Positions 33,692-42,077 of a DNA stretch of 64,000 nt are shown here, one piece after another (the first letter of the stretch is position 1; every line of letters begins with the position of its first letter). The position numbers and the translations under genes were made by a program. Source of the DNA: Lichenibacterium ramalinae (GTDB taxonomy: Bacteria > Pseudomonadota > Alphaproteobacteria > Rhizobiales > Beijerinckiaceae); assembly GCF_004137085.1 (NCBI RefSeq), contig NZ_QYBC01000021.1, positions 1-64,000 on the forward strand, written 5' to 3'. The notes under the pieces were generated by a model. It was given only the letters and a program-made list of their open reading frames with translations, searched no databases and was not told the origin of the DNA.

Positions 33692-34360
33692 ATGTCCGCC
33701 AAGTCAAGCCGATCTCCCGCCGCCACCTGCATGGAACCCGGGCCTGTGCCCCGCGGGGCACGCCGGCGCGACGCGATCGTCGGGGTCGCCGAGGGCGTTT
33801 TCCTCGCCCAGGGCTTCACCGAGACCACCATGCGCGACATCGCGGCGCGGGCCGGCGCCTCCAAGGAAACGCTGTACCGGCACTTCGGCAGCAAGGAAGG
33901 TCTCTTCGCCGAGGTGGTGAGCAACCGGGCGCGGATGTTGCGCGGGCGCCTCGACGCCGATCTCGAACGGCCCAACGCCCTGCCGGCGGTGCTGCGCGAC
34001 TTCGGCATCAACCTCCTCGAGGCCATGACGAGCCCGGAAGTCTCGGCGCTGCTCCGCCTCGTGGTGGCGGAGGCGCCGCGCGACCCGGCGATCGGGCGCA
34101 TCTTCTACGCGCTCGGGCCGGAGCGCACGCGCGAGCGGCTGACGGAACTGCTGGAAGCGGCCCGGTCGCGCGGCGAGTTCCTGGGCGACAAGCCCGGCCT
34201 CGCCGCCAGCATCTTCCTCGGCGCCGTGACGTCCCAGGCCCACACGGCCCGCCTCGTGCTGCAGGACCCGCCGCCCATGGGGCGCGACGAGATCGAGGAG
34301 CGGGTCACCGAGGTCGTGGCCATGTTCCTGCTGCGCTACGGCCGGCCCGCGGCGGGATGA
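33692..34360 (+). CDS. TetR/AcrR-family regulator of the efflux operon, 222 aa
   Basis: HTH at residues about 25-75 (AIVGVAEGVFLAQGFTETTM, RDIAARAGASKETLYRHFGS, KEGLFAEVV), then an all-helical ligand domain with the TetR_C-like LLRLVVAEAPRDPAIGRIFY. A 25-residue tail precedes the HTH. The ATG at 33692 (AAGG upstream) or the internal Met14 are both possible. Divergent from emrAB-OMF with an 18-bp palindrome between them, so it almost certainly represses the pump until a drug binds. That regulatory role is inferred from layout. Confidence 0.88.
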   Translation: MSAKSSRSPAATCMEPGPVPRGARRRDAIVGVAEGVFLAQGFTETTMRDIAARAGASKETLYRHFGSKEGLFAEVVSNRARMLRGRLDADLERPNALPAVLRDFGINLLEAMTSPEVSALLRLVVAEAPRDPAIGRIFYALGPERTRERLTELLEAARSRGEFLGDKPGLAASIFLGAVTSQAHTARLVLQDPPPMGRDEIEERVTEVVAMFLLRYGRPAAG

Positions 34361-34373
34361 GGCCGCCGGCCGT

Positions 34374-35162
34374 TCAAGCGGCGAAGCCCGGGTCCTGCAG
34401 GGCCAGCACGCGTTTGACGCTTTCGAGGTGCAGCCGGGCGCTCTCGGGGTCGCCTTCGCGCATCTGGGCGGCGGCGCGGCGGGCGACCGCGGGGTCGACG
34501 ATGCGCAGCGGCCGGCCGGTGCCCAGCGCCTTCACCTGAACCTCGGCGGCCCGCTCCAGGTAGTAGAGGTCGTCCCAGGCCTCGGCGATGGTCGGCCCCG
34601 TCACCATCACGCCGTGGTTGCGCAGGAACAGGATGTCGGCCTCCCCCAGCGTCGCGGCGATGCGGTCGCCCTCGGCCTCGTCGAGCGCGAGGCCGTTGTA
34701 GACGTCGTCGACGGCCGTGCGGCCGTAGAACTTGAGCGCCGTCTGCCCCGCCCAGGCGAGCGGTTCGCCTTCCACCATGCTGAGCGCCGTCGCGTTCGGC
34801 ATGTGGGTGTGGAAGGCCGCCCGCGCCCGCGGCAGCCGCGCGTGCAGCCGCGCGTGGATGTAGAAGGCCGTCGCCTCCGGGCGCCCCTCGCCCGCCAGCA
34901 CGTGGCCGGCGAAGTCGCAGACGAGGAGGCTGGATGCCGTCACCTCGCAGAAGGCGAGGCCGTAGGGATTGACCAGGAACAGGTCGTCGCGCCCGGGCAC
35001 CAGGGCGGAGAAGTGGTTGCAGATCCCCTCCTCCAGCCCGAGCCGGGCCGCCATGCGGAAGCAGGCGGCGAGGTCGATGCGCGCCCGGGCCAGGGCGTCG
35101 CCGTCGATCTCGCCGGGGTCGTTGGGGGCCGGCCGGGCGGCCGGGCGGAGTTCATGGGCCAT
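34374..35162 (-). CDS. Class II aldolase/adducin-family protein, 262 aa
   Basis: Single class II aldolase domain. Metal ligands are visible: HTHMPNATALS (His-x-His) and FLRNHGVMVTGPTIAEAW (third His). NHFSALVPGRDDLFLVNPYG is the phosphate or carboxylate pocket. The long, adducin-like form cleaves hydroxy-keto acids or sugar phosphates, often in catabolism of unusual carboxylates. GAGGAGAG precedes the start. It lies 26 bases after the haloacid-dehalogenase-type gene, forming a pair divergent from a LysR gene, so probably one inducible pathway. Confidence 0.85.
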   Translation of the reverse strand: MAHELRPAARPAPNDPGEIDGDALARARIDLAACFRMAARLGLEEGICNHFSALVPGRDDLFLVNPYGLAFCEVTASSLLVCDFAGHVLAGEGRPEATAFYIHARLHARLPRARAAFHTHMPNATALSMVEGEPLAWAGQTALKFYGRTAVDDVYNGLALDEAEGDRIAATLGEADILFLRNHGVMVTGPTIAEAWDDLYYLERAAEVQVKALGTGRPLRIVDPAVARRAAAQMREGDPESARLHLESVKRVLALQDPGFAA

Positions 35163-35188
35163 GGGGACGCTCTCCTCGCCGCGCCACG

Positions 35189-35887
35189 CTACAGCCAACC
35201 GGCCGCCGCCAACAGGTCCGGCAGCCCGTCGAGGCTCGGCAGCACGGCCGCGGGCCGGTAGCCGTCGGCGGGCCGGCGCCCGGTGCCGCGGTCGATCCAC
35301 ACGTCGCGGATCCCCAGCGCCCGCGTGGCCACGAGGTCGAGATGCGGGCTGGCGCAGACATGCAGCACCGCGTCGCGCCGGACGCCGATCGCCGCATGGG
35401 CGACCTCGAAGATGCGGCGCGCGGGCTTGTAGGCGCCCGCCTGTCCAGCCGTGACCACGCGGTCGATGTGGCCGCCGAGCTGCGCCACGTTTCCCGCGAT
35501 GATGTCGTCGTCGGTGTTGGACACGATGCAGAGGTCGAAGCCGTGCCGCTTCAGCGTCGCCAGCGTGCCGACCACTTCGGGGAAGGGCGGCATGCGGGCG
35601 ATCGCATCCACGAGGGTCGCGGCGTCGCCCGGCCCGACCGCGACGCCGAGGTCCCGCAGCGCGCGGTCGAGCGCCTCGCCCACGATGGCCTTGAAGGCCC
35701 GGTGGGGTGGGGTCTGCTCCAGCGCATGCTCGTGGCGGTCGTAGGTGGCGATGAGCCGCTCGGCATCGATCGCCGTCCCCTTGCCGGCGAGGATCTCGGC
35801 GACGGCGGCGCGCAGGCCCTCGTCCCACTGCACGAGCGTCCCGTAGCAATCGAAGGTGATCCAGGTCGGGCGAGGTCCGGTCAGCAT
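35189..35887 (-). CDS. Haloacid dehalogenase type II (HAD family), 232 aa
   Basis: L-2-haloacid-dehalogenase-like HAD: nucleophile Asp in WITFDCYGTLVQWDEGL, Ser/Asn-type motif II as LCIVSNTDDDII, Lys in TAGQAGAYKPARRIFEVA, and acid motif VLHVCASPHLDLVATRALGI. The first and third motifs are classical for type II. CAP helices lie in residues 20-90. Family enzymes hydrolyse 2-haloacids or small phosphate esters. Coupled with the class II aldolase gene, the pathway may degrade a halogenated or phosphorylated acid. Start ATG with AAGGAGA. Confidence 0.85.
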   Translation of the reverse strand: MLTGPRPTWITFDCYGTLVQWDEGLRAAVAEILAGKGTAIDAERLIATYDRHEHALEQTPPHRAFKAIVGEALDRALRDLGVAVGPGDAATLVDAIARMPPFPEVVGTLATLKRHGFDLCIVSNTDDDIIAGNVAQLGGHIDRVVTAGQAGAYKPARRIFEVAHAAIGVRRDAVLHVCASPHLDLVATRALGIRDVWIDRGTGRRPADGYRPAAVLPSLDGLPDLLAAAGWL

Positions 35888-35959
35888 CGCGATCTCCTTG
35901 GACGGGCGATGCCGGAGGGTGTATCGCGGGGTTCGCCCATTCGGAAACGAGATCTCTCG

Positions 35960-36844
35960 ATGGCTTCCATCGACATCGCAAATGCCGCGACGCTCGACCT
36001 CGACCTGCTGCGCACCTTCGTGGCGGTGGTGGACGCGGGCGGCTTCACCCGCGCCGCCGAGCGCGTGCACCGGACGCAGTCGACCGTCAGCCAGCAGATC
36101 CGCAAGCTCGAGGACGACCTCGGACGGCGGCTCATCGACCGGGCGGGCGCGGTGCCGTCCGTGACCGAGGAGGGCGAGATGCTGCTCGGCTACGCGCGGC
36201 GGCTGCTGGCCATCGCCGCCGAGGCGCGCGATGCCCTGCGCGAACCCGGCCTCCGGCCCGTGCTGCGGCTCGGCGTGCCGGAAGACTTCGCGGGGCGGCG
36301 GCTGACGGACCTGCTGTCCGGCTTCGCCCGGGCCTGCCCGGAGCTGCGGCTCGACACGACGAGCGGCTGGAGCGTCGAGCTCCGGCGCCTGCTGGAGGCC
36401 GGGGACCTCGACCTGTCCCTGATCAAGCGCGAAGCCGGCGAGGGTCCCTGTCTCGCCCGCTGGCCCGAACGCCTGGCCTGGGTGTCGGGGCGGGACGCCG
36501 ACCTCGGCGCCGACCCCGTCCCGTTGGCGCTGTTCCCGCAGGGCTGCGTCTACCGCGCCCGGGCCATCGCGGCGGTCGAGGCACGGGGCCGGCGCTGGCG
36601 TGTCGCCTTCGTGGGCCAGGGGCTCGCGGGCGTGCAGGCCGCCGTGGCGTCCGGCCTCGGCATCGGCCTGCTGCCCACCGATGCCGTGGTGGCGACCCAC
36701 CGGCGCCTGGATTCGGCGCAGGGCTTCGCGGATCCCGAGCCGACGGAACTCGCCCTCGTGGCCCGGGGCGGCCGCCCGCCCGACGTGGCGGGCCGGCTCG
36801 CCCGCTTCCTGGCGGACGGGGTCGGGTCGCTGCTGCGACCCTGA
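35960..36844 (+). CDS. LysR-family regulator, 294 aa
   Basis: HTH in residues 14-72 (DLLRTFVAVVDAGGFTRAAE, RVHRTQSTVSQQIRKLEDDL, the invariant LysR turn), then the periplasmic-binding-fold effector domain (VLRLGVPEDFAGRRLTDLLS ... QGLAGVQAAVASGLGIGLLP). The effector loop is well kept. Divergent from the aldolase/dehalogenase genes, 72 bp apart, so it should activate them from that gap. Effector unknown. The gene ends 4 bases before a small minus-strand gene. Confidence 0.88.
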   Translation: MASIDIANAATLDLDLLRTFVAVVDAGGFTRAAERVHRTQSTVSQQIRKLEDDLGRRLIDRAGAVPSVTEEGEMLLGYARRLLAIAAEARDALREPGLRPVLRLGVPEDFAGRRLTDLLSGFARACPELRLDTTSGWSVELRRLLEAGDLDLSLIKREAGEGPCLARWPERLAWVSGRDADLGADPVPLALFPQGCVYRARAIAAVEARGRRWRVAFVGQGLAGVQAAVASGLGIGLLPTDAVVATHRRLDSAQGFADPEPTELALVARGGRPPDVAGRLARFLADGVGSLLRP

Positions 36845-36848
36845 CCCG

Positions 36849-36980
36849 TCACTTCGCCGCCGACGTGCCTCCGGCCGGGTTGAAGGCCGGGAAGAACTCG
36901 TGGCTGGCGAACAGCAGGGCGGCGATCACGACGACGAGCAGGACGAGCAGGAGGCCCATGCGGCGGGGGGTGGGCGACAC
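36849..36980 (-). CDS. Mini membrane protein, 43 aa
   Basis: GTG start with AAGGAG 5 bases upstream, which decides the start. Sequence begins VSPTPRRMG, then one membrane helix (LLLVLLVVVIAALLFASHEF), then FPAFNPAGGTSAAK. A basic start and an outward Pro/Gly tail suggest an N-in single-pass protein. Too short for ordinary gene finders. Similar in plan to its neighbour at 37065, so the two may be functionally related. No family known. Confidence 0.65.
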   Translation of the reverse strand: MSPTPRRMGLLLVLLVVVIAALLFASHEFFPAFNPAGGTSAAK

Positions 36981-37064
36981 GGCGGCTCCTTCGGGCACGG
37001 GATCGGGACCGCCGCCAACGTCGCCGTCCCGTCGCGGGTTGCCGGGCCGCGCCGTCGGAGCGCC

Positions 37065-37199
37065 CTAGCGCGTGATGGCCGGCGCGCCGGCCGGGACCGG
37101 CAGGGTCGGGAACAGCACGTGGTCGAGCAGGAGCCACAGCACGATGGCGAGGACGATGACCCCCACCACCCACCAGATGCGTCGGTCGATGCCCGTCAT
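37065..37199 (-). CDS. Mini membrane protein, 44 aa
   Basis: ATG with GGAAGGGACC upstream. Begins MTGIDRRIWWVVGVIVLAIV, one hydrophobic helix to about residue 30, then FPTLPVPAGAPAITR, again a proline-rich end after an F-P. The shared plan (basic turn, one helix, then FP...) with the 43-residue neighbour suggests a small family or duplication, though sequence identity is low. Predicted inner-membrane protein. Function unknown. Confidence 0.7.
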   Translation of the reverse strand: MTGIDRRIWWVVGVIVLAIVLWLLLDHVLFPTLPVPAGAPAITR

Positions 37200-37423
37200 G
37201 GTCCCTTCCCTGCGCGCGGCCTATGCCGAAAGAACGCGGAAATGCGCGCCCGGTTGCCGACGGTGTCGGACCGGGTGACGGTCGGCCGGCACGACCGAAC
37301 GGCGGCGGCGAACCGCCCACCGCCATGAGCGGTCGCGGTCCAGCCGTCCGGGCGATGATGCCGGACCCTGGGCGCGGGCCTCGCGGCAGAGGCCGACCCA
37401 GGGGATGTCTCGGGCGGTCGCCC

Positions 37424-37696
37424 TCAGGACGCGAGGGCGATGCCGGCGCCGCCGGGGGCGCGGATCTCGAGGTCGACCTCGAGGGTCGAGAGCGTGTCGC
37501 CCTTGGCCATCTTGACCCGGACGTTGTCGCGGTCGATCGCGCAGTGCTTGGCGATGACCTGGAGGATCTCTTCGCGCAGGATGGCGACGAGATCGGAGCG
37601 GCCGACGAGCGAGCGCTCGTGGGCGAGCAGGATCTGCAGCCTTTCCCGCGCGACGGGCGCCGAATCGCGGACGCCGAGGAACTTCAGCAGTTTCAT
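37424..37696 (-). CDS. minE: Cell-division topological factor MinE, 90 aa
   Basis: Complete MinE: N-terminal amphipathic membrane and MinD-binding part (MKLLKFLG, then ERLQILLAHERSLVGRSDLV) and the C-terminal dimer domain (REEILQVIAKHCAIDRDNVR, VKMAKGDTLSTLEVDLEIRA). It switches MinD ATPase on and so drives the pole-to-pole Min oscillation. ATG overlaps the minD stop (ATGA). Last gene of minCDE. Confidence 0.96.
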   Translation of the reverse strand: MKLLKFLGVRDSAPVARERLQILLAHERSLVGRSDLVAILREEILQVIAKHCAIDRDNVRVKMAKGDTLSTLEVDLEIRAPGGAGIALAS

Positions 37697-38508
37697 GCGG
37701 CCTTCCTTCCGAACAGCATGCCCATCAGGCTCTTCTTGTCGCGCGGGATCGTCACGTCGAGGCTTTCGCCGCGGAGGCGGCGGGCGGCGTCCATGTAGGC
37801 CTTGGCCGGGGCGCTCGCCGGGTTGTTCAGCGTGACGGGGGCGCCGACGTTGGAGGCGCGCAGCACGTCCTGCGATTCCGGGATGATGCCGAGCAGCGGG
37901 ATCGACAGGATCTCGAGCACGTCCTCGGTCTTGAGCATGTCGCCGCGCTGGGCGCGGGCGGAATCGTAGCGGGTGAGGAGCAGGAGCTTCTCCATCCACT
38001 CGCCGCGCTCGGCTTTCACGGTCTTGGAATCGAGCAGGCCGATGATCCGGTCGCTGTCGCGCACCGACGACACTTCGGGGTTGGTGACGATGATGGCGAG
38101 GTCGGCGTGGCGCATGGCGAGCTGGGCGCCGCGCTCGATGCCGGCCGGGCTGTCGCAGATCACCCAGTCGAAGCGCTGGCGCAGCTCCTCGATGACGCGG
38201 AACACGCCCTCCTCGGTCAGCGCGTCCTTGTCGCGCGTCTGCGAGGCCGGCAGCAGGTAGAGCGTCTCGCAGCGCTTGTCGCGGATCAGCGCCTGGCTGA
38301 GGTTCGCGTGGCCCTGGATGACGTTGACGAGGTCGTAGACGACCCGCCGCTCGGCCCCGAGGATGAGGTCGAGGTTGCGCAGCCCGACGTCGAAATCCAC
38401 CACGACCACGTTCTGCCCGCTCTGCGCCAGTGCGGCCCCGATGGCGGCCGTCGACGTGGTCTTGCCGACGCCGCCCTTGCCCGATGTCACCACGACGACC
38501 TGCGACAT
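37693..38508 (-). CDS. minD: Septum-site ATPase MinD, 271 aa
   Basis: Deviant Walker A motif with signature Lys11 (VTSGKGGVGKTTS), Walker B/switch region in VVVVDFDVGLRNLDLILG and the ParA-type VICDSPAGIERGAQLAMR. The C-terminal amphipathic helix KKSLMGMLFGRKAA places it on the inner membrane in the ATP form. The ATG at 38508 follows AAGGAGACAGG. Longer starts (38532) are less likely. Centre of the minCDE operon, 29 bases after minC and overlapping minE. Confidence 0.96.
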   Translation of the reverse strand: MSQVVVVTSGKGGVGKTTSTAAIGAALAQSGQNVVVVDFDVGLRNLDLILGAERRVVYDLVNVIQGHANLSQALIRDKRCETLYLLPASQTRDKDALTEEGVFRVIEELRQRFDWVICDSPAGIERGAQLAMRHADLAIIVTNPEVSSVRDSDRIIGLLDSKTVKAERGEWMEKLLLLTRYDSARAQRGDMLKTEDVLEILSIPLLGIIPESQDVLRASNVGAPVTLNNPASAPAKAYMDAARRLRGESLDVTIPRDKKSLMGMLFGRKAA

Positions 38509-38537
38509 GTACCTGTCTCCTTCGAATGCCATATGAT

Positions 38538-39287
38538 TCAGTCCAGGCCCGCGATGACGAGGGTGTCGCCGCTGGTCCAGGCCTGGATGGCCCGGCCGCG
38601 CAGCTTCGCGTCCATCTCGTCCGCGGTCTTGTAGATGCCGTCGATGGCCAGCAGCTCCGCATGGAGCTTCGAGCAGAAGATCCGGCCGTCCTTGTGGGCG
38701 AAGCCCGCCATGGCGCGGCCCCGCAGCGTGCCATAGATGTGGATGGAGCCGCCCGCCATCACCTCGGCGCCCGACGCCACCGAACCCAGGATCGTCACGT
38801 CACCCTCGGCGAAGGTGATCGACTGGCCGGAGCGTACCGGCTTGTCGACGATCAGCGAGGGTACGCTGCGCGGCGGCTGGGCGGCGAGGGCCGCCGCCAG
38901 CGCCGCGGCATCGGGCGAGGCCCCCGGCAGCGGCTCGCCGCCCGGCGGCAGCGCCGGGGCCGAAGCCGGCCGGCCGTCGGTCACCACCGGCGGCAGGCGC
39001 GCCACGTCGACGCCGAGGACGGTGGGGTCCGCCCCCTCGATCGCCATGACGCGGATGTTGCGTCCCTGCAGCTTATCCATGAGGTGCAGGAGCTGGTCGC
39101 CCTCGCCCGGCATGGCGCTGAGGTCGGCCACCACGGGGCGGCTGGTGAAATAGCCCGGCGAGCGGCCGAGCAGGTCATCGAGACCGATCAGCCAATCGTC
39201 GATGGGAGGCTCGGGCCGCAGCACCAGCGCCATGAGCGAGCGGCCGCGGAACCGGACAGGGGTGGAGGGGGTGGCCGAATCCGTCAT
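38538..39287 (-). CDS. minC: Septum-site inhibitor MinC, 249 aa
   Basis: N-terminal FtsZ-disassembling domain (residues 10-110: FRGRSLMALVLRPEPPIDDW). A Pro/Ala-rich linker follows (PPGGEPLPGASPDAAALAAA), then the beta-helix MinD-binding domain with SGQSITFAEGDVTILGSVAS, AEVMAGGSIHIYGTLRGRAM and AGFAHKDGRIFCSKLHAELL. Length is normal for alphaproteobacteria. First gene of minCDE. Upstream lie three CtrA-type boxes, so the operon is likely timed to the cell cycle. Confidence 0.94.
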   Translation of the reverse strand: MTDSATPSTPVRFRGRSLMALVLRPEPPIDDWLIGLDDLLGRSPGYFTSRPVVADLSAMPGEGDQLLHLMDKLQGRNIRVMAIEGADPTVLGVDVARLPPVVTDGRPASAPALPPGGEPLPGASPDAAALAAALAAQPPRSVPSLIVDKPVRSGQSITFAEGDVTILGSVASGAEVMAGGSIHIYGTLRGRAMAGFAHKDGRIFCSKLHAELLAIDGIYKTADEMDAKLRGRAIQAWTSGDTLVIAGLD

Positions 39288-39292
39288 GCCGC

Positions 39293-39357
39293 TTAACGAT
39301 CCTTTAATGGGCTGATCTGACGCCAAGGCGGTTAACAGAGCGTTAAAGATGGTTAAC
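39293..39357 (-). promoter_or_regulatory. Cluster of CtrA boxes upstream of minCDE
   Basis: TTAA-CGATCCT-TTAA at 39293-39307 (exact N7 spacing), TTAA-CAGAGCG-TTAA at 39332-39346 (exact N7), and TTAA-AGATGG-TTAAC at 39343-39357 (N6). The last two share one TTAA. CtrA binds TTAA-N7-TTAA(C). CtrA control of min genes is known in Sinorhizobium. The sites lie 6-70 bases upstream of the minC start. Confidence 0.75.
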
Positions 39358-39552
39358 GGTCTACCCCATCGGCGGAAGTTTTCCCACCCGCCCGGGGCGC
39401 CCCCGCCCGGCCCGGCGCGGCGCCCGGCCCGGCGCGGCACCCCGCTCGGTTTCATCGGGCCCGGCGCGAATGCCATTCCAACGGCTCCGTTCGTGTTCTA
39501 GAACCCGTCGTCGCGTTTGCCGATGCCGGCCGCCGGGAAAGGTTGTCCTGCC

Positions 39553-40944
39553 ATGTCGTCCCCCTTCTTCATCTGGACCATGCAGCGCACCGGCGGCACG
39601 TCGCTGACCGAACTGCTGATGGAGATGTCCGAACACCGCAGCGCCGAGCACGAGCCGTTCAACTGGGCCAAGAAGCAGCCGCGCCAGTTCTGGCCCATCA
39701 CGGAAGCCTGGAACAGCAGCCACAATGCCGAGGTGCTGCGGGCCTCGCTGGAGGGCCTGTTCGCGCAGCGCTACCTCATCAAGCACTGCTACGAACTGCT
39801 CAGCATGTCGTTCAACATGCACCTGCTGCAGGTCGCGGCCGCGACGCCCTACCGCCACGTCGTCCTGCGCCGCCGGGACGAGCCCTCGCGCCTGGTGTCG
39901 AAGTTCATCGCCGAGTCGCAGGGCACGTGGTTCAAGGACTACGCCCGCAAGGTCTTCACCCAGGTGGCCGAGGGCGACCGCAAGCTGGCGCCCCTGCCGA
40001 TCGACCGCGTGGTGGGCCACTACCGGCACAGCGAGGATTCCACCACCTTCATCAACGACACGCTGGCCTCGCTCGACGTGCCCCGCCTCGAGGTCTGGTA
40101 CGAGGACCTCTACACGGGCGGCCGCGAGGCGCGGCTCGCCCACCTCCACCGCCTGTTCGACTTCCTGGGCTTCACGCCCGAGGAGGTGGCCGAGCACCGC
40201 GCCCTGATCGACGAGAAGATCTTCCAGAGCGGGCAGAACACCCGCTCGGTGGCGAGCCTGCTGCCCAACCTCGGCGAGGTGCTCGAAGCCCTGCAGGCCG
40301 CCGGATGCGACATCGGCCAGAGCCCGCTCGCCGAGGGCGTGTCGCTGCCGGGCCACGCTTCCGGGCCGGCGGGCCCGCGCGACCGCATCGCGCGCGAATG
40401 CGCCATCTTCGCCCAAACCTACGGCGCGACCGGCCCCTACCTCGAGATCGGCCACGAGGGGCCGCAGCATGCGGTGCTGAACCACGCCGATTTCTCGGGC
40501 GCCGACCGCCATTTCGTCGGCCCGCGCGACGGGCGCGCCCGCGACGGCGTGACGGCCCGCGTCGCCGACCCCAACGACCTGTCCGGGGTCTTCGCCGACG
40601 GGCAGTTCGGCACGGTGCTGTGGGTCAACGGCCTCGCCCACGACAAGCGGTTCTGGCGCACCATGGACGAGATCCGCCGCGTGCTGAAGCCCGGCGGCAC
40701 CCTGGTGGTGGTGTCACCCGGCTTCTCGAAGAGCGCGGGCCAGACCGGCATCAACATCACGGGGCAGAAGGGCAACGCCATCGCGGATGCCACCATCACG
40801 TATCGGGTGCACGACGCGCCCGACTATTGGCGCCTGAGTCCGCAGGGGCTGCGCGACGCCGTCTTGGACGGGTTCACGGTGCGCGAGGTGCGGGTGATGA
40901 TGATGCCGCCGCGCCTCTTCGGCATCGCCACCAAGCCGGACTGA
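39553..40944 (+). CDS. Sulfotransferase-methyltransferase fusion protein, 463 aa
   Basis: Residues 1-250 resemble a PAPS-dependent sulfotransferase: 5'-phosphosulfate loop QRTGGTSLTELL (residues 11-22) and 3'-phosphate motif VVLRRRDEPSRLVSKFIAES. The end of this domain is WYEDLYTGGREARLAHLHRL, as in the Stf0-like group. Residues 285-463 look like a class I methyltransferase, with motif I degenerate as PYLEIGHEGPQ (about residue 298). A good C-terminal motif is VLKPGGTLVVVSPG (377-390). The fusion is unusual. It may sulfate or modify a polysaccharide or lipid. The start ATG at 39553 is preceded by GGAAAGG. Confidence 0.75.
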   Translation: MSSPFFIWTMQRTGGTSLTELLMEMSEHRSAEHEPFNWAKKQPRQFWPITEAWNSSHNAEVLRASLEGLFAQRYLIKHCYELLSMSFNMHLLQVAAATPYRHVVLRRRDEPSRLVSKFIAESQGTWFKDYARKVFTQVAEGDRKLAPLPIDRVVGHYRHSEDSTTFINDTLASLDVPRLEVWYEDLYTGGREARLAHLHRLFDFLGFTPEEVAEHRALIDEKIFQSGQNTRSVASLLPNLGEVLEALQAAGCDIGQSPLAEGVSLPGHASGPAGPRDRIARECAIFAQTYGATGPYLEIGHEGPQHAVLNHADFSGADRHFVGPRDGRARDGVTARVADPNDLSGVFADGQFGTVLWVNGLAHDKRFWRTMDEIRRVLKPGGTLVVVSPGFSKSAGQTGINITGQKGNAIADATITYRVHDAPDYWRLSPQGLRDAVLDGFTVREVRVMMMPPRLFGIATKPD

Positions 40945-41165
40945 GGCAGGAGGCCCGGGGCCGGCCGGGCCCGGGAGGGGCTCGCCGGCGGGAAGGAGGT
41001 TGGAGGCGAGAAGGCTCCGACACCTCAGCGCCGCCCGCCGTCGATGCCCGACGCCGACTCTCGAACGGCTGTTCCGCCGAAGCCGATCCTCCCGCCCGGG
41101 CAGCGGCGCCGCCAGGGGGAGCGGCGAGGCGGCCGCGGCGGTGCCACACCGCCGCGGTTCCGGCT

Positions 41166-42077
41166 TCAGTGGGCCGGCAGGGCTGCGCGGTCGGCGGCGC
41201 GGGCCGGGATGGATTCGATCCGCGCCATGCCGGCCTTGACGGCCGACTGGACCTTCTCGAAGGCCCGCACCTCGATCTGGCGCACGCGCTCGCGCGAGAT
41301 GTTGAACTCGTCCGACAGCTGCTCGAGGGTGATGGGGTCCTCGGCAAGGCGCCGGGCCTCGAAGATGCGCCGCTCGCGCGCGTTCAGCACCTTCAGCCCG
41401 TCCACCAGCGCGTCGTGGCGGTTATGCTTCTCCTCCTCGTCGGCCAGGATGACTTCCTGGCTGGTGGAATCGTCGACCAGCCAGTCCTGCCACTCGCCTT
41501 CGCCGTCCTCGCGCATCGGCGCGTTGAGCGACGTGTCGCCGCTGAGGCGGCGGTTCATGTCGATCACGTCCTGCTCGGAGACGCCGAGCTTGGTGGCGAT
41601 GGTGGCGACGTGCTCGGGGCGCAGCTCGCCCTCCTCCAGCGCCGAGATCTGGCTCTTCGCCTTGCGCAGGTTGAAGAACAGCTTCTTCTGGCTGGCGGTG
41701 GTGCCCATCTTCACGAGCGACCACGAGCGCAGGATGTATTCCTGGATCGAGGCGCGGATCCACCAGATCGCATAGGTGGCGAGGCGGAAACCCTTGTCGG
41801 GCTCGAAGCGCTTCACGGCCTGCATGAGGCCGACGTTGCCCTCCGAGATCACCTCGCCGATCGGCAGGCCGTAGCCGCGATAGCCCATGGCGATCTTGGC
41901 CACGAGGCGGAGGTGGGACGTCACGAGTTCCTGGGCGGCGTCACGGTCCTCGTGCTCGCGCCAGCGTTTCGCCAGCATGTATTCCTGCTGGGGCTCCAGC
42001 ATGGGGAATTTGCGGATCTCGTTGAGGTAGCGCGTGAGCCCGCTTTCACCCGAAATGATCGGAAGCGCATAGGCCAT
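41166..42077 (-). CDS. rpoH: Heat-shock sigma factor RpoH, 303 aa
   Basis: Sigma-32: region 2 with YMLAKRWREHEDRDAAQELV, GYGLPIGEVISEGNVGLMQA, and FRLATYAIWWIRASIQEYIL. The RpoH box is QKKLFFNLRKAKSQISALE. Region 4 HTH is RIFEARRLAEDPITLEQLSD then ISRERVRQIEVRAFEKVQ. The ATG at 42077 follows GAAGGAGAACATC. RpoH directs heat-shock gene transcription. Alphaproteobacteria often have two rpoH genes, so whether this is the main heat-shock sigma (rpoH1-like) is not decided here. Confidence 0.94.
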   Translation of the reverse strand: MAYALPIISGESGLTRYLNEIRKFPMLEPQQEYMLAKRWREHEDRDAAQELVTSHLRLVAKIAMGYRGYGLPIGEVISEGNVGLMQAVKRFEPDKGFRLATYAIWWIRASIQEYILRSWSLVKMGTTASQKKLFFNLRKAKSQISALEEGELRPEHVATIATKLGVSEQDVIDMNRRLSGDTSLNAPMREDGEGEWQDWLVDDSTSQEVILADEEEKHNRHDALVDGLKVLNARERRIFEARRLAEDPITLEQLSDEFNISRERVRQIEVRAFEKVQSAVKAGMARIESIPARAADRAALPAH

